A stretch of DNA of 10,865 bases from an uncultured Bacilli bacterium. GTDB taxonomy: Bacteria; Bacillota_I; Bacilli_A; RF39; UBA660. Below the pieces are notes generated by a model. It saw only the letters and a program-made list of their open reading frames with translations. It had not been told where the DNA came from and ran no database searches. The translations under genes were made by a program, and so were the position numbers. Location of the stretch: NCBI GenBank assembly GCA_947522695.1, contig CANNTX010000039.1, forward strand, positions 1 through 10,865, given 5' to 3'. This document shows positions 1-6,025 of the stretch, piece after piece. Numbering within the stretch: position 1 is the stretch's first letter; each line of letters begins with the position of its first letter.

Positions 1-1664
1 TACATGATATTTTAGGTAAATTAGTTGAAACAGAAGAAAAATATTCAGTAGCTATTGATACGGCTCTTGGTTTTACAGCTAATGTAATTGTAACTGATAA
101 TGAAACATCGGCTAAAGAAGCAGTATATTATTTAAAACAAAATAATTTAGGTAGAGCTACTTTTTATCCTTTAAATATTATTAAACCTAAAAGAATAGAT
201 GAATTATCATTAAAGAAATTAGAGGTTGTTCCTTGTTTTATAGGGATTGCTTCAGATTTATGCAAATATGATCCTAAATATAGAAATGTTATATTAAATG
301 CGTTAGGTAACGTAATAATTGTTGATAATTTAACGAATGGAACTAATGTAGCTAAAATAATTAATCATATGTATAAGATTGTTACTTTAGATGGAGATAT
401 TATTAATGCGGGTGGATCTATTACAGGTGGTACTAATAAATCAAATAATAATTTAATTAGTCAAAAGTTTGAATTAGAAAATAAAATTAAATTATTAAAT
501 TCTAAAGTAAATGAAATAAAGTTAAAAGAAGAAGAAATTAATAATCATGATAAAGATTTAACTATTTTAGAGAAGAAAGTATTTGATGCTAATAATGAAC
601 TTAATGGAGCTAGAGAATATATTATTAGAAAAAATAATGATTTAGAAATATTAAATAATAATTTAATAAGTGTTAATAATGAAATTAATGGAAATGTTGG
701 ATTATTAAATAATGATATTTCTAGTAAGTTACAAGAAATATTAGATGAATACTATAAAGTTAATGGTGAAAAGGAAAAAATAGAATTAAATATTAATGAG
801 TTAAAAGGTTCTAGAAATGATTTACAATCGGAAATTAATGAATTAGAGATTAATAATCGTAAACAAAATAGTGAATATAATAAATTAATGAATGAAATTA
901 GAACTTTAGAAGTTAATATAAGTAAAGAAGAATCTAAATTAGATACATATTTATTAAGATTAAATGAAGAGTATGGCATGACTTATGATAAAGCTAAAGA
1001 ATATAAGTTAGATTTAGATTTACCTGATGCTAGAATTAAGGTTAATAATTTAAAGAGAGATATTAAGAATTTAGGAGATGTTAATACAGGATCTATTGCG
1101 GAATATGAGCGTATTAATACTAGATATGAATTTTTAACTAAACAAAAAGAAGATTTAACGGGGTCTATTAATGATTTATTAGAGATAATTAATGAATTAG
1201 ATGATACGATGAAGGAAAGATTATTATCTACTTTTAATGCTTTAAATAATGAATTCTGTAAGGTATTTAAGAAGTTATTTAGAGGTGGAGAAGGAAAGTT
1301 AGTTCTTTTAGATGAAAATAATATTTTAACTAGTGGTTTAGAGATTAAGGCATGTCCTCCTGGAAAAGAAATTAAGAGTTTAAAGACTTTATCTGGTGGA
1401 GAAGCATCAATGACAGCATTAGCACTTTTATTTGCTACTATTAATATTAGAACAGTACCATTTTGTATTTTAGATGAGGCGGAAGCTGCACTAGATGAAG
1501 CAAACGTTGATATATTTGGTAATTATTTAAAAGAATATGATAATAAGACTCAATTTATTGTAATTACCCATAAAAAGAGAACAATGGAATATGCTGGATC
1601 TTTATATGGAATAACAATGCAAGAGTCAGGTGTATCTAAGTTAGTTAGTGTTAAGTTAGATTAA
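1..1664 (+). CDS. smc: Chromosome partition protein SMC, C-terminal part (5' end outside the window)
   Basis: SMC is the ATPase of the condensin-like SMC-ScpAB complex that organises and segregates the chromosome. The frame is open from base 3 and gives 553 residues before TAA. Residues 1 to about 145 are the hinge, ending in the glycine-rich GGSITGG (137-143). About 250 residues of Asn/Lys/Glu-rich coiled coil follow. The C-terminal head half then carries the ABC signature LSGGE (463-467), Walker B and D-loop FCILDEAEAALDEAN (487-501), and the H-loop histidine in VITHKK (520-525). There are about 410 residues after the hinge glycines, where I recall roughly 500 in Bacillus SMC, so the coiled-coil arm looks short. 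The signature continues EASMTALALLF, where the bacterial form is usually EKALTALALLF or similar. The internal ATG at 369 is not the start, because the hinge sequence continues upstream of it. No terminator with a T-tract is visible after the stop. Confidence 0.97.
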   Translation, partial: HDILGKLVETEEKYSVAIDTALGFTANVIVTDNETSAKEAVYYLKQNNLGRATFYPLNIIKPKRIDELSLKKLEVVPCFIGIASDLCKYDPKYRNVILNALGNVIIVDNLTNGTNVAKIINHMYKIVTLDGDIINAGGSITGGTNKSNNNLISQKFELENKIKLLNSKVNEIKLKEEEINNHDKDLTILEKKVFDANNELNGAREYIIRKNNDLEILNNNLISVNNEINGNVGLLNNDISSKLQEILDEYYKVNGEKEKIELNINELKGSRNDLQSEINELEINNRKQNSEYNKLMNEIRTLEVNISKEESKLDTYLLRLNEEYGMTYDKAKEYKLDLDLPDARIKVNNLKRDIKNLGDVNTGSIAEYERINTRYEFLTKQKEDLTGSINDLLEIINELDDTMKERLLSTFNALNNEFCKVFKKLFRGGEGKLVLLDENNILTSGLEIKACPPGKEIKSLKTLSGGEASMTALALLFATINIRTVPFCILDEAEAALDEANVDIFGNYLKEYDNKTQFIVITHKKRTMEYAGSLYGITMQESGVSKLVSVKLD

Positions 1665-1689
1665 GTAATTAAAATAATTATAATTTATT

Positions 1690-1744
1690 CGTCAAGCGAA
1701 CATTTTTCAACTAAATTATAAAAAAGACAAATGTTCGCTTGACG
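1690..1744. repeat. 16-bp perfect inverted repeat downstream of smc
   Basis: The arm CGTCAAGCGAACATTT (1690-1705) is repeated in inverted form at 1729-1744, with a 23-base AT-rich loop. The right arm is not followed by a T-run but by GGGGGG, so it is not a normal intrinsic terminator for smc. The right arm also supplies the -35 hexamer of the next gene. A diverged relative with the same spacing lies at 9340-9396, so this may be a copy of a small mobile (MITE-like) or regulatory element. Its function is unknown. Confidence 0.8.
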
Positions 1745-1767
1745 GGGGGTAAACCTTGTATTATAAT
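1739..1767 (+). promoter_or_regulatory. Sigma-A type promoter of the DUF6273-type surface protein gene
   Basis: TTGACG (1739-1744) and a perfect TATAAT (1762-1767) are separated by exactly 17 bases. This predicts a transcript start near 1774 and a leader of 12 or 24 nt, depending on the start codon used. The -35 box is inside the right arm of the 16-bp inverted repeat. The spacer begins with a G-run (1744-1749), unusual in such an AT-rich window. Confidence 0.75.
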
Positions 1768-1793
1768 TTCACTATAGGATAGGTAGTGAAATT
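1765..1793. promoter_or_regulatory. 10-bp inverted repeat over the -10 box and start site (putative operator)
   Basis: AATTTCACTA (1765-1774) and TAGTGAAATT (1784-1793) are perfectly complementary around a 9-base centre. The palindrome covers the end of the -10 box, the predicted +1 and the possible GTG start. Six T residues follow (1792-1797). If transcription starts near 1774, the left arm is not transcribed, so a DNA-binding operator is more likely than an RNA hairpin. With an upstream start it could act as an attenuator. Confidence 0.5.
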
Positions 1794-3147
1794 TTTTATG
1801 GAAAACAAAAATCAAAGAGTACTTACAATTATAATAGTTGCAACCGTACTAATATTAGTAATCATATTTGCAGGAGTAACATATGCGTTCTTTACAGCAA
1901 ACAATCCAGAAGGATCAACGGCTCAAATTATTTCAGATACAGGTCGTATGTTAATAACTTATGATGATGGAACAGATAATATAATACCTGTAACTGGTAT
2001 ACAGCCAAGTAATAAAATATTAGTGAATAAAACTTTTACGTTAACTGGATCAAATACGACAGTAGGAATGAATTCTAATGATGGATTAGATATGTCATAC
2101 AATGTTGGTGTAGAATATCTTTCGACCTTTAGTGATGGAATGATTCATTATTATATAAAAGAAGTTGAAAGACCAACGGATTCAAACGTAACTGCAGAAT
2201 ATACTGGAGAAACAAATAAAACAGTACCAGGAAATGATGAATTAACAGGATATTCACACGGCACATTTAAATATGGAAATAGATATACAGAGATGGTAAG
2301 TGGTGAATTTCCAGCAAGTTTAAAAGATCAAACAATAAAATTTAATTTAATAATGCAATTTCCCGATAATAATAAAAATCAAGATTCAGAAAAAGGGAAA
2401 ACATTTAATGGAAAGATAGTTATAAATTATGAACTGCCAAAAGCTACCACATTTGCTGAAGACTCTTGGGAAACAATAGCAAAAGTAGTACAAAGTGGAC
2501 AATTAGATGCATATGCAATAGGTTCAGAAAAGGAAGTAGAAATAGCTGGAAAAAGTTTTACTGTAAGAGTAGCAAATAACACAACACCTGCTGAATGTAG
2601 TGGAGCTGATTTTTCACAAACAGCTTGTGGATTTGTAGTTGAATTTGTTGATATCCTAATGACTGGATCAATGAATAGTTCTAAAACAAACGTTGGTGGA
2701 TGGCCGACAACAGAAGCAAGAGAATTAGCAAATGGAGAGTACTTTAATTATTTACCAAGTGATTTACAAAAAGTAATAATAGATACCAAAGTAATATCAG
2801 GGCATGGAAGTACAGCAGGAGAAACAAACTTTACTTCAACAGATAAATTATATTTACTAAGTGCGCATGAGGTATATGAAGATGGAACAAGTGATCAAGT
2901 TTCAACATATGATTCTGCATGGGATAGAACAAGACAATTAGATTATTATGCAGAAAAAGGTGTAACCACAAATAGCTGCTCAGGTGCTATAAAGAAGAAC
3001 ATTAATGGTAATGCTTCCGATTGGTGGCTTCGTGCGACTGTTTCCTACACTAGCAGTTATTTTCTTATTGTCAATAGCATCGGTGGCTGGTCTCATACTA
3101 TTGCTGATGACAACTATGGTTTCGCCCCAGCTTTCCGCATCGGATAA
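1786..3147 (+). CDS. Membrane-anchored surface protein with C-terminal DUF6273-type lectin-like domain (DGR-target type)
   Basis: This is a predicted exported protein of 453 residues. Residues 11-36 are a hydrophobic signal/anchor ending in VTYAFFTANN, which resembles SipW-processed TasA/camelysin-type proteins. Residues 40-218 are Thr/Asn-rich and probably beta-rich. Residues 222-453 form a DUF6273-type domain: FAEDSW at 223-228, a DFSQTACGF block with Cys271 and Cys281, NVGGWP, RQLDYY, and WWLRA...YGFAPAFRIG at the very end. The last 41 residues (413-453) are a distinct cassette described separately. The domain is paralogous to the end of the pilin-like gene at 4535. The body prefers A-ending codons (ACA, GTA, GGA), unlike smc and tig, which may mean transfer. 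The start is uncertain: GTG 1786 has AGGA six bases upstream, while ATG 1798 (MENKNQ) would also fit and keeps the whole anchor. Ligand binding or adhesion is inferred from the domain type. Confidence 0.85.
   Translation: MKFFMENKNQRVLTIIIVATVLILVIIFAGVTYAFFTANNPEGSTAQIISDTGRMLITYDDGTDNIIPVTGIQPSNKILVNKTFTLTGSNTTVGMNSNDGLDMSYNVGVEYLSTFSDGMIHYYIKEVERPTDSNVTAEYTGETNKTVPGNDELTGYSHGTFKYGNRYTEMVSGEFPASLKDQTIKFNLIMQFPDNNKNQDSEKGKTFNGKIVINYELPKATTFAEDSWETIAKVVQSGQLDAYAIGSEKEVEIAGKSFTVRVANNTTPAECSGADFSQTACGFVVEFVDILMTGSMNSSKTNVGGWPTTEARELANGEYFNYLPSDLQKVIIDTKVISGHGSTAGETNFTSTDKLYLLSAHEVYEDGTSDQVSTYDSAWDRTRQLDYYAEKGVTTNSCSGAIKKNINGNASDWWLRATVSYTSSYFLIVNSIGGWSHTIADDNYGFAPAFRIG
2452..3147 (+). repeat. 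Diverged duplicated segment coding the DUF6273-type domain (partner 5332-6022)
   Basis: This segment and 5332-6022 encode the same domain and keep long DNA similarity. Examples are the DFSQTACGFVVEFVDI block, the MNSS..TNVGGWP block, the ACAAGACAATTAGATTATTAT stretch (its first 20 bases shared) and the identical 14 bases TGGTGGCTTCGTGC. The upstream parts of the two genes are unrelated, so one domain was copied onto two different N-terminal modules, or acquired twice from the same family. Confidence 0.8.
3022..3144 (+). other. Candidate DGR variable region 1 (3' end of the surface protein gene)
   Basis: The cassette runs from WWLR to RIG, directly before TAA. GC is 55 of 120 bases (46 %) over 3021-3140. 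Of the 37 codons from Ala417 to the end, 33 end in C or T; the exceptions are GCG, TGG, CCA and GGA. In the 39 codons of 2794-2910, only 15 do. Arg is CGT/CGC and Leu is CTT, where the body mostly uses AGA and TTA. Fixed ends with a variable middle and NNY codons are expected where adenines of AAY template codons are randomised at positions 1 and 2. No template repeat is present in the window, so this is an inference from composition and domain type. Confidence 0.6.
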
Positions 3148-3190
3148 TCATGTAAACTAAGCGTAAAGAAGAAGATATAAAGTAAAACAA

Positions 3191-3302
3191 GAATAGGAAT
3201 AGCGGTTCCTAAAGGGCCGTCACAGAGGGGCGGAAGCACGTGAAAGCAAAAAATTCGAAAAAATAAAAAAATTCCATTTGATTAACGTACTAAAACAGAT
3301 GG
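3191..3302 (+). ncRNA. Candidate structured RNA or structured 3' UTR, family not recognised
   Basis: The 233-bp gap after the surface protein gene contains a sharply GC-rich block: 26 of 40 bases are G or C in 3201-3240, with AT-rich flanks. Visible pairings are AGGAA/TTCCT (3195-3199 with 3206-3210, 6-nt loop), a possible TCAC/GTGA pairing across the core, and CCATTTG/CAGATGG (3274-3280 with 3296-3302, one G-U pair). A terminator follows at 3327. No open reading frame or known riboswitch core was recognised. It could be a stable RNA, a decayed DGR spacer RNA, or a UTR element. Confidence 0.35.
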
Positions 3303-3326
3303 TGTATATATGAAAAATTATGAATT

Positions 3327-3352
3327 ACTTGTATTTATTTACAAGTTTTTTT
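3327..3352 (+). terminator. Intrinsic terminator
   Basis: The stem ACTTGTA/TACAAGT (3327-3333 with 3340-3346) has a 6-base loop, and a run of T residues extends to 3352. It would end the transcript of the surface protein gene and the structured region, and it separates them from ftsW/rodA. Confidence 0.7.
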
Positions 3353-3353
3353 G

Positions 3354-3362
3354 TGATAAAAT
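3354..3362 (+). promoter_or_regulatory. Possible extended -10 promoter of the ftsW/rodA-pilin unit
   Basis: TGATAAAAT is an extended -10 match (TG, one base, TAAAAT at 3357-3362) directly after the terminator. There is no good -35 at normal spacing. It predicts a start near 3369 and a leader of about 12 nt. TATAGT at 3366-3371 is an alternative -10 but lies very close to the ATG at 3381. Confidence 0.35.
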
Positions 3363-3380
3363 TGTTATAGTAGGTGCTAG

Positions 3381-4535
3381 ATGAAAAAATTATATAATAA
3401 ATTAGATAAAAAATTTTTGCTTATAGTTTTGATATTTACTATCTTTGGACTAGTAATGGTTTTTAGTGCATCTTCAATTTCGGCGGTTTTATATAATAAA
3501 GTAGAATCAACATATTTTTTTAAGAGACAGGCTTTTATTGCAATTGCTATGTGGCTTATTGGTTTATTCTTTATTATTAGAATTCCTACTAGTAAATATA
3601 AATATTTAGCTAAGGCTTATTTTTATATAATTTTAATAATACTTGCATTAATATTTCCTTATGGATCTATTACAAATAGTGCTAAATCGTGGTTTAAAAT
3701 AGGACCTATAACTATTCAACCAAGTGAGTTTTTAAAGACTGCTTTGATATTATATTTTGGGATTTTTTATGAAAAAATAATATTAAAGAAAGAGTTTAAT
3801 TCTAATAAAATATATGTTCCCATTGCACTTGGAGTAATTGGAGTTGGTTTAGTTGCTATTCAACCGGATTTAGGTACTGCTATAATTATTGCAGGAATAC
3901 TTGGATTATTGATTATTTTTATGCCTATTAAATCTAAAGGGTATAATTTACTTAAAAAATCTGGAGTAGTGTTATGTTTTTTATTAGTACTATTTGTGGT
4001 TTTTTCGGGTAATCTTTTAACTAAAGAACAAATGGATCGTTTAAATTTTAAATCACCTTGTACAAGATATACAGAGAAAACTGGTTATCAGGTATGTAAT
4101 GGGTTTATTGCAATTTCTAATGGAGGATTATTTGGTAAGGGTTTAGGAAATTCAACTCAAAAATATTTATATTTACCGGAAGCACATACCGATTTTATAT
4201 TTCCAATAATAGTTGAGGAAATAGGTGTATTAGGAGCTGCAGTGGTTTTATTAATGTATATTGTATTGTTATTTAGATTACTTAAAATATCAAAAGAGGC
4301 ATCAACAATTAGAGGATCAATTATCGCTTATGGAACTTTTTGTTATATAACGATACATCTAGCTATTAATTTACTTGGAATACTTGCACTTATTCCACTT
4401 ACAGGTGTTCCGGTTCCATTTTTATCTTATGGTGGATCATTTTTAATGAATGTATTATTATTGATGTTTGTTAATGAAAGAATTGCTATAGAAACAAATA
4501 TACATAAGGAAAATCAAATAATAAGGAGTCTATAA
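3381..4535 (+). CDS. FtsW/RodA/SpoVE-family peptidoglycan glycosyltransferase
   Basis: SEDS proteins polymerise lipid II into glycan strands together with a class B penicillin-binding protein, in the septum (FtsW) or the lateral wall (RodA). The 384 residues form a polytopic membrane protein. Family motifs are present in order: QPSEF (113-117), QPDLGT (161-166), PEAHTDFIF (266-274) with the expected catalytic Asp271, and TGVPVPFLSYGGS (341-353). The HTDFIF block preceded by PEA looks slightly more FtsW-like than RodA-like, but I cannot separate them safely. The large loop before PEAHTDFIF holds two cysteines, Cys227 and Cys239, that could form a disulphide. ATG 3381 follows a weak TAGGTG site. 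The stop TAA shares its last base with the next ATG, so the downstream pilin-like gene is probably co-transcribed and translationally coupled. Confidence 0.93.
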   Translation: MKKLYNKLDKKFLLIVLIFTIFGLVMVFSASSISAVLYNKVESTYFFKRQAFIAIAMWLIGLFFIIRIPTSKYKYLAKAYFYIILIILALIFPYGSITNSAKSWFKIGPITIQPSEFLKTALILYFGIFYEKIILKKEFNSNKIYVPIALGVIGVGLVAIQPDLGTAIIIAGILGLLIIFMPIKSKGYNLLKKSGVVLCFLLVLFVVFSGNLLTKEQMDRLNFKSPCTRYTEKTGYQVCNGFIAISNGGLFGKGLGNSTQKYLYLPEAHTDFIFPIIVEEIGVLGAAVVLLMYIVLLFRLLKISKEASTIRGSIIAYGTFCYITIHLAINLLGILALIPLTGVPVPFLSYGGSFLMNVLLLMFVNERIAIETNIHKENQIIRSL

Positions 4536-6022
4536 TGAATAAGAAGGGATTTACATTAGTAGAAATAATAGTAAGTATATCGTTAGTTTCGGTTGTTATG
4601 ATATTTCTATTTCAAATTATTACTACTATAAAAAATATATATGATAAACAAAATAATAAGAATGATACTAAAATAACTGTTGCTGTTATTACGAGAGAGG
4701 TTGAGAGAGATTTAAGTTCATTTGGTCTTATTGGAGTTCCTACTGAAACTTGTGATATGACAAATAACAATATTGTACCTAGTACTGCAACAAATGTTAA
4801 ATGTATCAAATTAATATATGATGGAAATAATGTAAAAAACAATGAAGGGTATATTGTTTATTATCAAAATAATGGAAAATATTTTTTAGGATATAAAAGA
4901 GGAAAAGATAATATATTTGAAACTCAAACTGTTAGAGAAATAACTGTTGCTCCAAAAGAAGATATAGATATAATTACCAAAGAAAATAGTGATACGGCTA
5001 GTTTAAAAATAACTCTTCCTGTTAGAGATAATAACGATAATTATGATTTAGTAATTAATTATATGAACACGGATAATCATGTTACTCCATTGGAAGAACA
5101 TAATGTAAGTGTGAGTGCGAAAAATGGTGAATTAATAAGTGTAAATGGTTCTGGTAAATATAAAAAAGGTGAAATGGTAACAATAAATTTTACTTTTGAT
5201 AATAATCAATATGAATTAGTAAATGTTTCATGTACGAATATAACTTGTGATAAAAATCAAACAATAAGTTTTACAATGCCAGATAGTGATGTAAATATTA
5301 TTGTTGAATTAAAGAAAAAAATAGGACCAAAATCTTTTGCCGAAGATTCATGGAAAATAATAGCTGCTAATACTTCATCTAATGTATATAAAGTTGGAGA
5401 TACAAAACAGGTTTTAATAGGTAATAAATCGTATACAGTAAGAATAGCTAATAAATCAACTCCTTCAGAATGTACTAGAACAGATTTTTCCCAAACAGCT
5501 TGCGGATTTGTAGTAGAGTTTGTCGATATCGTAGAATATAGACAAATGAATAGTTCTCATACAAACGTTGGTGGATGGCCAGCAATGAAATTACATGGAT
5601 ATGCAAATGGAGATTTCTTTAATAAATTACCTGAAGAATTAAGAAATGTAATAATAAATACAACAGTTGTGTCAGGACAAGGGTGGAGTAATAGTAACTC
5701 AAATAGATCAGATGGCAACTGGGAATCTCAAGATAAAATATATTTATTAAACACAACTGAAGTATGGTCGGGTTTGATAAGTAGGGACAGAGGCTATAAT
5801 AAAACAAGACAATTAGATTATTATAAGAGTAAAGGAGTAACTACAAGTAATTACTTTGATGCTACAAAACAATACAATAATTCAGATTCCACGTGGTGGC
5901 TTCGTGCTGCTGATTCCGATGAAAACTATGATTTCTTTGTTGTTTATGACAGTGGTAGTTGGAGAGGCGAATGTGGTGCTAATGACTCGTATGGCTTCGC
6001 TCCCGCCTTTCGTATTGGATAG
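4535..6022 (+). CDS. Type IV pilin-like protein fused to a C-terminal DUF6273-type lectin-like domain
   Basis: The protein has 495 residues. It begins with a class III/prepilin leader, MNKKGFTLVE, with the expected PilD-type cleavage after Gly5, Phe6 as mature N-terminus and Glu10 in the conserved +5 position. A hydrophobic helix follows to about residue 32. Residues 45-180 are a pilin-like globular part. Residues 188-262 resemble an extracellular Bacterial_repeat/InlB-type beta domain (KKGEMVTINFTF, ending in TMPDSDVNIIVEL). Residues 268-495 are the DUF6273-type domain, paralogous to the protein at 1786, with the same DFSQTACGF block (Cys313, Cys323). Its last 42 residues are a hypervariable-type cassette. 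AAGGAG (4523-4528) precedes ATG 4535, which overlaps the upstream stop by one base. Pilus biogenesis genes are not in the window. A minor pilin or adhesin tip role is inferred. Confidence 0.88.
   Translation: MNKKGFTLVEIIVSISLVSVVMIFLFQIITTIKNIYDKQNNKNDTKITVAVITREVERDLSSFGLIGVPTETCDMTNNNIVPSTATNVKCIKLIYDGNNVKNNEGYIVYYQNNGKYFLGYKRGKDNIFETQTVREITVAPKEDIDIITKENSDTASLKITLPVRDNNDNYDLVINYMNTDNHVTPLEEHNVSVSAKNGELISVNGSGKYKKGEMVTINFTFDNNQYELVNVSCTNITCDKNQTISFTMPDSDVNIIVELKKKIGPKSFAEDSWKIIAANTSSNVYKVGDTKQVLIGNKSYTVRIANKSTPSECTRTDFSQTACGFVVEFVDIVEYRQMNSSHTNVGGWPAMKLHGYANGDFFNKLPEELRNVIINTTVVSGQGWSNSNSNRSDGNWESQDKIYLLNTTEVWSGLISRDRGYNKTRQLDYYKSKGVTTSNYFDATKQYNNSDSTWWLRAADSDENYDFFVVYDSGSWRGECGANDSYGFAPAFRIG
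5894..6019 (+). other. Candidate DGR variable region 2 (3' end of the pilin-like gene)
   Basis: The cassette runs from WWLRA to RIG, directly before TAG. GC is 61 of 130 bases (47 %) over 5891-6020. Of the 38 codons from Ala458 to the end, 32 end in C or T. The first 14 bases are identical to cassette 1, and both end in YGFAPAFRIG. The middle differs at most positions and is one codon longer. The closing 24 bases differ from cassette 1 at six synonymous positions, several of them C/T in Phe, Arg and Ile codons. Adenine mutagenesis of one template does not explain those differences. Confidence 0.6.
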
Positions 6023-6025
6023 TGT

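Noticed and set aside
752..979. Minus-strand ORF inside smc
   Set aside because: It is a shadow of the coiled-coil coding sequence, with no ribosome site or family match.
1690..1744. Intrinsic terminator of smc
   Set aside because: The stem is excellent, but G residues, not a T-tract, follow on the plus strand, and no T-tract follows on the minus strand.
1690..1793. Invertible (recombinase-flipped) promoter
   Set aside because: The inverted repeats enclose only 23 and 9 bases, too little to carry a whole promoter, and no recombinase gene lies nearby.
3191..3260. Group II intron domain V, SRP RNA or c-di-GMP riboswitch
   Set aside because: Short stretches look similar, but the conserved cores of these families could not be matched.
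4612..5807. Minus-strand ORFs inside the pilin-like gene (4612-4842, 5619-5807)
   Set aside because: The sense frame is a complete, recognisable protein, and these antisense frames have no recognisable content.
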